Shown here: piece by piece, positions 1 through 8,578 of the stretch
Position numbering within the stretch: position 1 is the first letter of the stretch
Layout of the letters: the number at the start of each line of letters is the position of its first letter
NCBI GenBank assembly: GCA_945902115.1
Contig: CAMDLY010000007.1
Coordinates: forward strand, 1-63,263
Length of the DNA stretch: 63,263 nt
Direction of reading: 5' to 3'
From: Lishizhenia tianjinensis
GTDB lineage: Bacteria; Bacteroidota; Bacteroidia; Flavobacteriales_D; Crocinitomicaceae
Translations under genes and position numbers: made by a program
The notes under the pieces: generated by a model
Databases searched by the model: none
The model's input: the letters and a program-made list of their open reading frames with translations, nothing else
What the model was told of the DNA's origin: nothing

Positions 1-186
1 GCGCCAGCTGCATCGCAGGGTAGCTATGTATGGATGAGATAAGCGCTGAAAGCATCTAAGCACGAAACTCGCCTCAAGATGAGATTTCTTTTAAGGGCCG
101 TGGAAGACTACCACGTTGATAGGCTATAGGTGTAAAGACAGTAATGTCATAGCCGAGTAGTACTAATTACCCGTAGACTTACACAC
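1..186 (+). rRNA. 23S ribosomal RNA, 3' end (partial)
   Basis: The first roughly 185 bases match the conserved 3' end of bacterial 23S rRNA: the stretch reading GCATCTAAGCACGAAAC, then the purine-rich segment leading to AGCCGAGTAGTACTAATTAC near 150-170. The 5' part lies outside the window. The exact 3' end is estimated from the usual position just after that last motif. About 100 nt of AT-rich spacer follows, containing small hairpins (for example TCAGG at 253-257 pairing with CCTGA at 266-270) that may be processing stems before the 5S gene. Confidence 0.95.
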
Positions 187-289
187 TAATTTTTCTTGAA
201 AATTTATTGCTTCAATCATCCGATATATCAACCAAATTTATGGTTTATAAACTCAGGGCTACAAACCTGAAATTGTGAATCGATAGCTT

Positions 290-400
<111 letters not shown>

Positions 401-403
401 TTT

Positions 404-440
404 TAAAACCCCAATTGTGTAAACAGTTGGGTTTTTTTTT
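404..440 (+). terminator. Rho-independent terminator of the rRNA operon
   Basis: An AAACC(C)CAATTG arm pairs, with one bulge and one wobble, with CAGTTGGGTTT across a short loop, and is followed by a run of nine T residues ending at 440. It lies immediately after the 5S gene. Confidence 0.85.
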
Positions 441-470
441 ATGCCTGTAAAATAAGAGTGAGATTAAGTA

Positions 471-506
471 TAAAGAAAAAAAGCAGAGTATAATTACTCT
501 GCTTTT
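471..506 (-). terminator. Terminator of the tRNA-Leu gene (minus strand)
   Basis: A perfect 12-bp stem (AAAAGCAGAGTA at 479-490 with TACTCTGCTTTT at 495-506, loop TAAT) starts three bases after the tRNA 3' end. On the minus strand the stem is followed by a U-rich run (complement of 471-482). Confidence 0.85.
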
Positions 507-508
507 AG

Positions 509-590
509 TACCCCGGGCCGGAATCGAACCGGCACTCCCGAAAGAACAGGATTTTGAATCCAGCGCGTCTACCAGTTCCGCCACCGGGGC
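509..590 (-). tRNA. tRNA-Leu (anticodon CAA)
   Basis: Read on the minus strand the gene begins GCCCCGGTGGCGGAAC and has an anticodon loop TTCAAAA giving anticodon CAA, which decodes UUG leucine. A long class II variable arm follows, then a T-arm with GTTCGAATCC. Its length of 82 nt fits a leucine tRNA. The acceptor stem closes with a G-U pair at position 1-72 and A is the discriminator base. CCA is not encoded. It is transcribed towards the rRNA operon and ends at its own terminator. Confidence 0.97.
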
Positions 591-653
591 GTTAGGTTAT
601 AAAACATAACGGGGCACAAAGATACAATACTTTTTCAAAAAACTAAAGGCAAA

Positions 654-1337
654 TCATAATTCTAGAATGAATTTCAACCATTCATCAACCGATTTGGCAT
701 CTTCTATGAGTTGATCACCAGAGGATATCCTTCTTAACGCGATTAAGGTTCCACCACTTGCCAATTTTTTACCAAAATCAGAGGCAATTGAACGAATATA
801 TGTGCCCTTCGAGCAGTTAATTTCAAAATCAATTTCAGGGAATCGAGCAGTATTTATTTGAAAGGAGAATATTTCTATTTTATTAGATTTCATTTCAATA
901 CTTTTTCCTTCACGGGCATAGTCATATGCACGCTTGCCGTCAATTTGCTTTGCTGAAAATACCGGTGGTATTTGTTCTTGAATACCCATGAAACTCTGTC
1001 GAACTTCTTCAAGTATTTCTTTGTTGATGTGTAGGATTTCACATTCCGAATCAAAGGCTGTTTCAAGATCGAACGAAGGGGTGGTTTTCCCAAGTAATAT
1101 TGTCCCAGTATAAGATTTTGAAACAGTTGTTAGTTGATCAATTTTTTTAGTGTGTTTTCCTGTGCATATAACAAGAAGACCCGTTGCTAGTGGGTCTAGT
1201 GTCCCGGCATGGCCAACTTTAATTTTTTTTACATTTAATTTTTGCTTTAGATTCCAACGAATCTTATTTACCACATCAAAGGACGTCCACCCAAAAGGTT
1301 TATCAACAAGAATAGTTTCACCAGCAATAAAATCCAT
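654..1337 (-). CDS. truB: tRNA pseudouridine(55) synthase TruB
   Basis: TruB isomerises uridine 55 in the T-loop of tRNAs to pseudouridine. The protein carries the family core HAGTLDPLATG with the catalytic aspartate at residue 48, an early ILVDKP motif, and a KRAYDYAREG segment in the middle. The start chosen (MDFIAGET, ATG at 1335-1337) overlaps the stop codon of uppP by one base in a TAATG arrangement. A start 16 codons further upstream is possible but would run back into uppP and lacks family support. The resulting length of 227 residues is normal for Bacteroidota TruB. It is the last gene of the ftsX-DUF3098-uppP-truB operon. Confidence 0.96.
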   Translation of the reverse strand: MDFIAGETILVDKPFGWTSFDVVNKIRWNLKQKLNVKKIKVGHAGTLDPLATGLLVICTGKHTKKIDQLTTVSKSYTGTILLGKTTPSFDLETAFDSECEILHINKEILEEVRQSFMGIQEQIPPVFSAKQIDGKRAYDYAREGKSIEMKSNKIEIFSFQINTARFPEIDFEINCSKGTYIRSIASDFGKKLASGGTLIALRRISSGDQLIEDAKSVDEWLKFILEL

Positions 1338-2143
1338 TAGCTGAAGTATATTAACAACAGGCATCCAACTACTATTCGGTACCAACCCCAGATTTTAAAT
1401 CCGTATTTTTGAATTAAACCGATGAAAAATTTAATTGCAAATACAGCAACAATAAATGCTACTAGATTTCCCAATGCGAACATTATGAGGTGTTCTTGAC
1501 TGGAAAAAATCATTTCCAAACCTTTGCATTCCTTGTCGTTAACTTCCCAATCTTTAAGAAAAACGCTGTATGCAGTTACTGCTAGCATCGTGGGTACCGC
1601 TAAGAAAAAGCTAAATTCAGCTGCCATTTTTCTTGTTAACCCCTGTTGCATTCCGCCAATGATGGAGGCTGCCGCGCGACTAGTCCCGGGCATCATGGCT
1701 AAACATTGCCAAAAACCGATAGCGAGTGCTTTTCGGGTAGAGATTGCTTCTTCGTGATTTATCTTTTGATTTTTGAAAAATCTATCTATGAAAACTAAGA
1801 CCACACCACCAATAATTAATGTGACAGCAATTGGAATAGGTTTTTCTAGTACCTCTTCTATTTTATCGTCAAATAACTTACCAAGCACAAGCGCAGGAAT
1901 GACAGCGATGCCTAATTTTACATAGAAATCAAATGACTTAAAGTCAACGAACTTCTTCCAAAAAAGCCAAACAACAGCTAGAATAGCACCGAATTGAATG
2001 GAGACTTGAAACATTTTCACGAACTCGTCCCCTTGAATTCCCATCATCGAACTGACAAAAATCATGTGTGCAGTCGAAGACACAGGTAAAAATTCTGTTA
2101 GGCCCTCGATAACGGCTAATAGAATAGATTCAATAATTGACAT
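1337..2143 (-). CDS. uppP: Undecaprenyl-diphosphate phosphatase UppP (BacA)
   Basis: This integral membrane enzyme dephosphorylates undecaprenyl diphosphate so that the lipid carrier for peptidoglycan and O-antigen can be reused; it also confers bacitracin resistance. The 268-residue protein shows the signature EGLTEFLPVSSTAHM at residues 13-27 with both conserved glutamates, and the second motif PGTSRAAASIIGG near residue 150. About eight hydrophobic segments follow the family pattern. It sits between a DUF3098 gene (6-nt gap) and truB (1-nt overlap), so the four genes are probably co-transcribed. Confidence 0.96.
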   Translation of the reverse strand: MSIIESILLAVIEGLTEFLPVSSTAHMIFVSSMMGIQGDEFVKMFQVSIQFGAILAVVWLFWKKFVDFKSFDFYVKLGIAVIPALVLGKLFDDKIEEVLEKPIPIAVTLIIGGVVLVFIDRFFKNQKINHEEAISTRKALAIGFWQCLAMMPGTSRAAASIIGGMQQGLTRKMAAEFSFFLAVPTMLAVTAYSVFLKDWEVNDKECKGLEMIFSSQEHLIMFALGNLVAFIVAVFAIKFFIGLIQKYGFKIWGWYRIVVGCLLLIYFS

Positions 2144-2149
2144 TGAAAA

Positions 2150-2440
2150 TTATTTTTTGGTTGATTTCTTTTGAGAAGAATCGTCGAAAGTCTCTTCATT
2201 TTCGACTTTCTTTGGTTTTTTCATAATGGCATAAATCATAATAGCATAACCGATGACTATGAGCATTGGTGCCAATGTAATTCTAACATGACTAAAAAGA
2301 GAGTCAGCGTCAAATTCGGAAGGGTTATCTGCTCCTCCTCCGATCATTAAAATATATCCTAGTACGTTTATAGCTAATCCAATAAATAACAAACGGTAAT
2401 TTGAAGAGTGGAAACCAAAGTGATCGATAGGATTTTTCAT
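2150..2440 (-). CDS. DUF3098 small membrane protein
   Basis: A 96-residue protein with two transmembrane segments (about residues 17-35 and 55-73) and a lysine/glutamate-rich cytoplasmic tail. Sequence and position between ftsX and uppP match the DUF3098 family of Bacteroidota, whose function is unknown. The gene begins one base after the ftsX stop codon, so translation is probably coupled. A role linked to cell-envelope growth is an inference from the neighbours only. Confidence 0.85.
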   Translation of the reverse strand: MKNPIDHFGFHSSNYRLLFIGLAINVLGYILMIGGGADNPSEFDADSLFSHVRITLAPMLIVIGYAIMIYAIMKKPKKVENEETFDDSSQKKSTKK

Positions 2441-2441
2441 G

Positions 2442-3335
2442 TCAGTATAAATCGTCTAATTTCTTACGAAGATAATTGTTTAAAGCGAACCACGTAGAAA
2501 TTATCGTGAGAAATAACCCGAAGGTAAATACACCAATAGCTAATAAAAGGAACGATGTAATACTATATGTTAAATCTACTGTGTCAATAGTGTTGTCCAA
2601 TGCATAGAAAATTGTCATGGTGAGAGATAGCCCAATGAGGCTAGATAACAGGCCTTGAACTATTGCTTGTATGAGAAAGGGTTTTCTTATGAAACCACCT
2701 GTTGCGCCAACTAGTTGCATAGTTTTAATGGTAAATCGCTTGGAATATATTGATAGTCGGATGGTATTATTTATTAAAGCAATGGCAATCAGAATCAATA
2801 GGGCGGTAATGAGCATGAAAACAAATGCAAATTGATTGAAACCTCTGTCCAAGCTCTCAATACTATCTTTGTCGTAATTCACACTTTCCACCTGCTTTGA
2901 ATAGGTTTTCTTGATTTTAATTTCTATCGTTTGCATTCCTTCCAAATTGGCATACTCCGCTTTCGGCTTAAATCCAATCGAAGACGGAATAAGAAATGTT
3001 GAGTCGATATCTAAAATGGTTTGATCTGTTAATTCAGACTCATCGAATAAATCGTCCATCGCGCGTTGTGGAGAAACGAAGAAAACATCTTGTAACTCCA
3101 CCCATGATTTCATTTCTTGTTCTATTTGCTTTACATCTGCATCGTTGAATGTCGGAAGAAAAAAAACATCTCCTTGAAGGTTTTCTTTGAATTGAGTTTC
3201 TACATCTTGCAATAGAATGGCACTACCCATAACAACCCCAATCATAAATAATACCAATGATATTCCAAAAATGGTCGAAACATAATTGGTCATTAAACCC
3301 TTTTTAGCAAAATCATCTGATTTATTAAATATCAT
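2442..3335 (-). CDS. ftsX: Cell division protein FtsX
   Basis: FtsX is the membrane half of the FtsEX complex that activates peptidoglycan hydrolases at the division site. The 297-residue protein has the expected layout: a cytoplasmic N-terminus, one transmembrane segment (about 22-44), a long periplasmic domain (about 45-160), then three more membrane helices. The segment INNTIRLSIYSKRFTIKTMQ and the LVGATGGFIRKPF loop are typical of FtsX. No ftsE is adjacent, which is common in Bacteroidota. It is the first gene of a cluster with DUF3098, uppP and truB. Confidence 0.93.
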   Translation of the reverse strand: MIFNKSDDFAKKGLMTNYVSTIFGISLVLFMIGVVMGSAILLQDVETQFKENLQGDVFFLPTFNDADVKQIEQEMKSWVELQDVFFVSPQRAMDDLFDESELTDQTILDIDSTFLIPSSIGFKPKAEYANLEGMQTIEIKIKKTYSKQVESVNYDKDSIESLDRGFNQFAFVFMLITALLILIAIALINNTIRLSIYSKRFTIKTMQLVGATGGFIRKPFLIQAIVQGLLSSLIGLSLTMTIFYALDNTIDTVDLTYSITSFLLLAIGVFTFGLFLTIISTWFALNNYLRKKLDDLY

Positions 3336-3413
3336 GTTACGAAGTTAATAGAAGAAAAGGCACCTCTTCACAAATCCATAAGAAGTATTAAACGAGCAAT
3401 TGTGAAAATCACT

Positions 3414-4295
3414 CTAGTAGGAGCTGGTAGCCCCGCCAATTTGTTCGATGGGGTGCCAAGTTGTTTTAACTTCTTGCAAATCTCCAATAAAGTGCAGCCC
3501 CTGGGAATTTTGTTGATTCCAATCAATGGTGTAATGAAAAAATCGCTTGAGATTATCAACAGCATTTAACTGAAGAGAAGTGGAAAATTCGTGGCTTATG
3601 TTCGATGCTACAAAGGCATTAATATCCATGTGTGAGGCTAATGTTGGAGCAGTTTCATGTAAAGAACCGGTCAAGATATTTACAACTCCTCCTGGAACGT
3701 CGGAGGCATGCAAGACCTCTGCGAATGTGACAGCATTTAGGGGATAGTCCACTGAGGACAAAACAACCACCGTATTCCCACCTGCTATTGCAGGAGCCAA
3801 ACTAGAAATCAACCCCAATAGAGGGGAATTATTATCCGCGATGATACCAATTACTCCCATTGGCTCGCAAGTGGAAAAATTGAAATGTGCGCTTGACACC
3901 GGATTTACAGAACTAACAATTTGGTTGTATTTATCACACCAACCTGCATAATATACTAGTCTCTCTATACTCAAATCTATTTCCGTTTGTGCATTTTTCT
4001 GCGTAAATCCTAGACTCAGTAATTCTTCGATAAATTGTGATTTTCTACCTTCTAGCATTTCAGCTATTCGATATAATATTTGTCCCCTATTAAACGCTGC
4101 TCGTTCTGCCCATGCCCCTTGCGCTTTTCTTGCGGCAACGACGGCATTTCTCACATCCTTTCTAGAACAAAGGCATACATTAGCAAGCGGTTCTCCTTTT
4201 TTTGATGTAATTGTATGGTAGCGTCCGCTCTCAGTCCTTGGAAATTGACCGCCAATATATACTTTGTATGTTTTCAGTACTTCAATTCTGCTCAT
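3414..4295 (-). CDS. Truncated, non-catalytic aldehyde dehydrogenase-like protein (ALDH16 C-domain-like)
   Basis: A 293-residue protein that aligns only with the NAD-binding half of aldehyde dehydrogenases. The strong landmarks of an active enzyme are altered: the PWN of the catalytic paralogue next door is ADN here, and the LKPAE cofactor motif is LSSVD. The protein ends before the region that would hold the catalytic cysteine. It starts 5 nt after the stop of the full-length dehydrogenase gene. ALDH16 enzymes consist of one complete ALDH domain plus a shorter degenerate second one; the combined length here (484 + 293) fits that family split into two polypeptides. A structural or oligomerisation partner role is inferred. 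The frame is intact, so it is unlikely to be a pseudogene. Confidence 0.75.
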   Translation of the reverse strand: MSRIEVLKTYKVYIGGQFPRTESGRYHTITSKKGEPLANVCLCSRKDVRNAVVAARKAQGAWAERAAFNRGQILYRIAEMLEGRKSQFIEELLSLGFTQKNAQTEIDLSIERLVYYAGWCDKYNQIVSSVNPVSSAHFNFSTCEPMGVIGIIADNNSPLLGLISSLAPAIAGGNTVVVLSSVDYPLNAVTFAEVLHASDVPGGVVNILTGSLHETAPTLASHMDINAFVASNISHEFSTSLQLNAVDNLKRFFHYTIDWNQQNSQGLHFIGDLQEVKTTWHPIEQIGGATSSY

Positions 4296-4300
4296 AATAC

Positions 4301-5755
4301 TTAACTTAATTTTACGTACGCAGCCAAGCCGTGAATTCCTCCTTCTCTGCCGAAACCGCTTTCTTTGTAACCTCCAAATGGAGAAGTGGGATCGAATTTG
4401 TTATAGGTATTAGCCCATACAACTCCGGCTTTTAATTTCGTTGTTAAATTGAAAATCCGTGAGCCTTTATCTGTCCAAACACCGGCAGCTAAACCATAAG
4501 GAGTATTGTTAGCTTTTTGAATTACTTCATCTATGGTTCTAAAAGTTTGGATGGTTAACACAGGGCCAAATATTTCTTCTTGAACGACGGTATGTGATTG
4601 TGCAACATGTAAAAAAAGAGTAGGCAGACAGTAAAAGCCTTTTTTAGGTAAATCACAAGCCGGTTGATAAATTTCTGCACCCTCTTTTTTTCCAATCGAA
4701 ATATAGGACTCTATGGTCTTGAGTTGCTCTTTGGAGTTGATGGCGCCGATATCAGTATTTTTATCCAACGGATTGCCTACGTACAAACTTTTCATTCGAA
4801 GTTTTAATTTCCGAATTACTTTATCTGCAATATTTTCTTGAACGAATAGTCGAGATCCCGCACAACAAACATGTCCTTGATTGAAGAAAATCCCGTTCAC
4901 AATTCCCTCCACCGCTTGATCAATAGGCGCATCGTCAAATATGATATTAGCAGATTTACCACCAAGTTCTAAAGTGGCTTTTTTCCCAGTTCCCGCAATG
5001 GCTCTTTGAATTATTTTCCCCACATTGGTGGAACCTGTAAAAGCAATTTTATTTATGTCAGGGTGATTAACGAGTGCTGAGCCGGTATCGCCGAAACCGG
5101 TTATAATATTAACAACGCCTTTCGGTAAACCGGCCTCTTCGATGATTTCCGCTAACTTCAATGCCGTTAATGAAGTGGTTTCCGCAGGCTTAAGGACAAC
5201 GGTATTTCCAGTTGCTAGTGCTGGAGCAATTTTCCAAGCGGCCATTAAAAGTGGGAAATTCCAAGGGATAATCTGACCAGCAACCCCAAGAGGTTCTACC
5301 TGTCGGTTAGGAAATGCATAAGCCAACTTATCTGCCCATCCCGCATAATAGAAAAAATGGTTGCAGGCCAAGGGCACATCAATATCTCGAGATTCACGAA
5401 TTGGTTTCCCTCCATCTAAGGTTTCAATTACCGCCAATTCTCTTGATTTCTCTTGCATGATACGGGCAATACGAAATAGGTATTTTGCACGTTCCGACGG
5501 AGCTAAGCCTGACCAAGAAGGAAATGCTTTACGCGCTGCCCTAACTGCCAAGTCTACATCTTTTTCATTTGCGTGGGAAATATCTGCAATATGAGATTCG
5601 TCAGCGGGGTTAATGGATGGAAAATACTTCCCACTGTTTGGTGCTACCCACTTCCCGTCGATGAATAAAGCATACTGTTTTTTTAAGGAAATATGCTGTG
5701 TGCTTTCCATGGAAGGCGATAAAGGCCATTTTTCTTTATTTTTCATAGCGCACAT
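4301..5755 (-). CDS. NAD(P)-dependent aldehyde dehydrogenase (catalytic partner, ALDH16 N-domain-like)
   Basis: A complete 484-residue aldehyde dehydrogenase. It has the oxyanion-hole Asn in IIPWNFPL, the cofactor motif VVLKPAETT, the FTGSTNVGK loop, the general base in LELGGKSAN, and the catalytic cysteine in GHVCCAGSR. The substrate is not proved by sequence. Next to deoC, oxidation of the acetaldehyde released from deoxyribose 5-phosphate is the likely job. Its ATG overlaps the deoC stop as TAATG; a second ATG three codons later is also possible. The degenerate ALDH gene follows after 5 nt. Confidence 0.9.
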   Translation of the reverse strand: MCAMKNKEKWPLSPSMESTQHISLKKQYALFIDGKWVAPNSGKYFPSINPADESHIADISHANEKDVDLAVRAARKAFPSWSGLAPSERAKYLFRIARIMQEKSRELAVIETLDGGKPIRESRDIDVPLACNHFFYYAGWADKLAYAFPNRQVEPLGVAGQIIPWNFPLLMAAWKIAPALATGNTVVLKPAETTSLTALKLAEIIEEAGLPKGVVNIITGFGDTGSALVNHPDINKIAFTGSTNVGKIIQRAIAGTGKKATLELGGKSANIIFDDAPIDQAVEGIVNGIFFNQGHVCCAGSRLFVQENIADKVIRKLKLRMKSLYVGNPLDKNTDIGAINSKEQLKTIESYISIGKKEGAEIYQPACDLPKKGFYCLPTLFLHVAQSHTVVQEEIFGPVLTIQTFRTIDEVIQKANNTPYGLAAGVWTDKGSRIFNLTTKLKAGVVWANTYNKFDPTSPFGGYKESGFGREGGIHGLAAYVKLS

Positions 5756-6663
5756 TAATCGATTGAAATATAATCAGGTGAGGCATAATAACCACTTTCA
5801 TTTTTTATAATTTGCATTAATACATCATTGGCTAAACTGCTTGCTCCAAAACGAAACCATTCATTGGTTAACCAATCATCGCCAAGCACCTCCTTAACCA
5901 TGATTAAATTGTGTAATGCTAACTTGGCTGTTGAAATACCACCTGCTGGCTTCATACCTATCATATTACCAGTTTCTGCGAAATGATCTTGTATAGCCAT
6001 TAGCATAGTGTAGGTAACCTGCATGGTGGCTGCGGGTTGTATTTTTCCTGTTGATGTTTTTATAAAGTCAGCGCCCGCGTGAATGGCAATATCAGATGCT
6101 AAACGGACATTATCCAAGGTTGCAAGCTCACCTGTTTCTAAAATAACTTTGAGTCTTGCTTTCCCGCATGCTTCTTTGATTTGTGCAATTTCGTCATAGA
6201 CATATTGAAATTCACCCTGTAAAAATCTTCCTCTTGAGATAACCATATCGATTTCATCAGCTCCATTATCTACTGCAAACTTAGTATCAATAATTTTGAC
6301 TTCAAGTGGTGCTTGGCCTGAAGGGAATGCCGTAGACACAGAGGCAATCTTTACTTGGGTATTCCGAAGTTCTTTTTTTGCTAATTTCACCATGGAGGGG
6401 TACACGCATACAGCAGCGACGGCAGGAAGATTGGGAATAGCATCATGCAAGTGATGTGCTTTATAGCACATTTGACGTACTTTTCCTTGTGTATCTTTTC
6501 CTTCCAAAGTGGTAAGATCAATCATGTTGAGAACCATCTTCAATCCTTGTGATTTTGAAGGTCCTTTAACACTTCTTGTCTGAATTCGAGCTACACGTTC
6601 TTCAACTCCAACTTTGTCAACTTTTGGGGTGTCAAGTAAAATTTGAGAAATTGTTTTAGCCAT
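5755..6663 (-). CDS. deoC: Deoxyribose-phosphate aldolase DeoC
   Basis: DeoC cleaves 2-deoxy-D-ribose 5-phosphate to acetaldehyde and glyceraldehyde 3-phosphate in nucleoside salvage. The 302-residue protein is the longer, eukaryote-like class of the enzyme. It carries the Schiff-base lysine in FIKTSTGK, the second conserved lysine in GMKPAGGIS, the VIDTKFAVDNGADEIDMV-type segment around residue 140, and VILETGEL. It is the first gene of an operon with two aldehyde dehydrogenase-like genes. A TATCTTTG promoter box and a perfect inverted repeat lie directly upstream, suggesting regulated expression. Confidence 0.96.
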   Translation of the reverse strand: MAKTISQILLDTPKVDKVGVEERVARIQTRSVKGPSKSQGLKMVLNMIDLTTLEGKDTQGKVRQMCYKAHHLHDAIPNLPAVAAVCVYPSMVKLAKKELRNTQVKIASVSTAFPSGQAPLEVKIIDTKFAVDNGADEIDMVISRGRFLQGEFQYVYDEIAQIKEACGKARLKVILETGELATLDNVRLASDIAIHAGADFIKTSTGKIQPAATMQVTYTMLMAIQDHFAETGNMIGMKPAGGISTAKLALHNLIMVKEVLGDDWLTNEWFRFGASSLANDVLMQIIKNESGYYASPDYISID

Positions 6664-6665
6664 GT

Positions 6666-6688
6666 ATTGGATTATCCAATCAAAGATA
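6666..6688 (-). promoter_or_regulatory. deoC promoter box with overlapping operator-like palindrome
   Basis: On the minus strand a TATCTTTG box (6681-6688) matches the Bacteroidota -7 consensus TAnnTTTG. It abuts a perfect 15-bp inverted repeat, ATTGGAT-T-ATCCAAT on the plus strand (6666-6680), which would cover the transcription start. The deoC ATG follows two bases later. Position and symmetry suggest a repressor site, but no regulator gene is adjacent. Confidence 0.6.
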
Positions 6689-6716
6689 GGAAATAAATAA
6701 AGACTATAAAGACCTA

Positions 6717-8192
6717 TTATTTTTTACTTTTCTTAAGTGCTTCATAGGCTTTTTCAAAGTTCGGAATCCCATAACCTAATGCAGCATTTGGTGCCAGAGC
6801 ATTACTTGAAGTTGATTGTATAATCTCAATAAATGTTTCAGGGGACTTGTGAGGGAATTTTTGCAATAAACACGTTAAGGCACTGCAAAAAATTGGACTA
6901 CTGAATGATGTTCCATTTGAACTTGTTATGCGGCCATAACCAGAAATAACAGCAGCATTGACTCCCATGGCACATATATTAGGCTTAACCCTATTATCTA
7001 CTGTTGGCCCTAAGGAGCTAAACGAAGCTTTATTCTGGGATTTATCAACTGCTCCAACACTAAAAATACCTTCTGCATCGGCAGGAATACCAATGAATTT
7101 CCAACTTTCGTTTCCTGAATTTCCTGCACTGTTGCAAACGAGAATTCCTTTTTTGGAAAGCATTGTTGCTGCAAAGCTCGCAATACCGACTTTCCCATTC
7201 AGTTTGGAATAATTGTAGGAAAAATCAGTGGGTTGATCTTTATCAAATTTAGTGTAACCCAGCGAGCTATTAATAATATCTACACCGACACTGTCACAAA
7301 ATTCAGCAGCAAATAACCAATTGAATTCCTCGACAATAGTTTCCGTGTAGGCATCTTCAGTTCTGAACAAAGAATACTTCGCCAAGGGCGCATTGCCAAT
7401 GTATTGTCCGGGAATAAATCCTGCCATACATGCTAGTACGCGCGTTCCATGATCCCCATCTTCATATACATCGGACTCTCTAGAGGCATAATCGTAAACA
7501 TGTATTATTCTGTCATCAGCAAATAAATGTTTGAAGGCTTCAATGGTATCAACATGCTGAAAGCCTCCATCGAAAACAGCGACGTGTATGTTTTGGCCCC
7601 ATAATTTCTTTTTATGTAAAAACGGAATGTTCAACATCTTGACTTGCAATTCCGTTTTACCGTAGGGGGAGTTTTTTAACTTTTTAACTTTCAACTTGTC
7701 TTTAGCCTGTGGAGTAGACGAAAAATTCACCTTTGCTGATTGTGTTGACTTGGCTCTCTTTCCTTTAAAGATTAATTCTGAGTGATCAATGTAAACTAAT
7801 CCATCAAATAAAGAGGGGAGAATACTATCGGCGGACTCAATAACCGCGCAATTTTTCCATTTCGACACGCCGTGAAGAACGAAATCAGACCTTAGAGATA
7901 ATACTTGATTTACGTAAGAGGAATTAACGGGAACATCTTCTATACTTAATTTAATTCCGAGTTTTTTTCTTTTGTGTAGCGTTTTCTTGCTTAAGAATGT
8001 CATTGGATTTTCTAAAGAACCTATGTTTTTGTCTTTAAAGTAAATCGCGTACTTGAATGAAATGGCTTGTTGAGCATGTATTTCTCTTCGCTGAAAAACA
8101 GCACAAAATAAAATTAGAAATAACAAACTGTAGGAGGAACCAGACCTAGTCTTCTTCTTCTTCTTCTTCTTTGTCTGGCTGGTCGTATTCAT
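6717..8192 (-). CDS. Secreted S8 (subtilisin-like) serine peptidase
   Basis: A subtilase with its full catalytic triad: Asp in VAVFDGGFQH, His in GDHGTRVLA, Ser in NGTSFSSPIF, plus the oxyanion Asn in CNSAGNSG. The proposed start (ATG at 8190-8192, 491 residues) gives a lysine-rich n-region, a hydrophobic core LLFLILFCAVF and a cleavage site near HAQ, so the protein is probably exported. An N-terminal prodomain of about 150 residues precedes the peptidase domain. No type IX secretion C-terminal domain is visible; the protein ends shortly after the catalytic domain. The start lies inside the end of the upstream acidic gene, where a GAA repeat encodes Glu in one frame and Lys in the other. A start further upstream or at a later TTG cannot be excluded. 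Confidence 0.85.
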   Translation of the reverse strand: MNTTSQTKKKKKKKTRSGSSYSLLFLILFCAVFQRREIHAQQAISFKYAIYFKDKNIGSLENPMTFLSKKTLHKRKKLGIKLSIEDVPVNSSYVNQVLSLRSDFVLHGVSKWKNCAVIESADSILPSLFDGLVYIDHSELIFKGKRAKSTQSAKVNFSSTPQAKDKLKVKKLKNSPYGKTELQVKMLNIPFLHKKKLWGQNIHVAVFDGGFQHVDTIEAFKHLFADDRIIHVYDYASRESDVYEDGDHGTRVLACMAGFIPGQYIGNAPLAKYSLFRTEDAYTETIVEEFNWLFAAEFCDSVGVDIINSSLGYTKFDKDQPTDFSYNYSKLNGKVGIASFAATMLSKKGILVCNSAGNSGNESWKFIGIPADAEGIFSVGAVDKSQNKASFSSLGPTVDNRVKPNICAMGVNAAVISGYGRITSSNGTSFSSPIFCSALTCLLQKFPHKSPETFIEIIQSTSSNALAPNAALGYGIPNFEKAYEALKKSKK

Positions 8193-8496
8193 CTTCTTCT
8201 TCCTCTTCATTATCCGCCAAATCGTCGTCTTTATCGATTGGCATTTTGTCGAAATCATCTTCAAAATCATCTTCATCCTCATTCACAACAGGTTTAGATT
8301 TTGTCGATAATTTATTGACCTTGACTAAATAAATAACCTCGTCAGTTTCCCAAATTAAGGCGTCTAAAACTTCACCAGTTGGTGTTTTTATTGAGGTTAA
8401 ATGATTAATATAACCATCGGGAAAATCACGAAGAAGTTGTTTCTTCTGATCGATGGTTAATTTGTTATAACTGATAATTGCTCTTCTCTTCGACAT
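8146..8496 (-). CDS. Small acidic-tailed protein of unknown function
   Basis: A 116-residue protein. The first 60 residues look folded (mixed charge, with YNKLTIDQKKQLL and a LIWETDEVIYLVKV strand-like segment). The last 55 are almost entirely Asp/Glu, ending in a run of Glu before the stop. I do not recognise the family with certainty; similar short proteins with acidic tails occur in Flavobacteriales. The acidic tail suggests interaction with a basic partner, which is speculative. Its 3' end overlaps the start of the subtilase gene by about 47 nt. Confidence 0.75.
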   Translation of the reverse strand: MSKRRAIISYNKLTIDQKKQLLRDFPDGYINHLTSIKTPTGEVLDALIWETDEVIYLVKVNKLSTKSKPVVNEDEDDFEDDFDKMPIDKDDDLADNEEEEEDEYDQPDKEEEEEED

Positions 8497-8578
8497 ATAT
8501 TAATGACTTTTCCGAAGGGCAAATTTAATTTTTTTGTTTTCATAACAATCAAAATTTATATTTTTTATTTTTTTATTT

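Noticed and set aside
6717..8192. Type IX secretion signal on the subtilase
   Set aside because: The protein ends soon after the catalytic domain; no conserved C-terminal sorting domain is visible.
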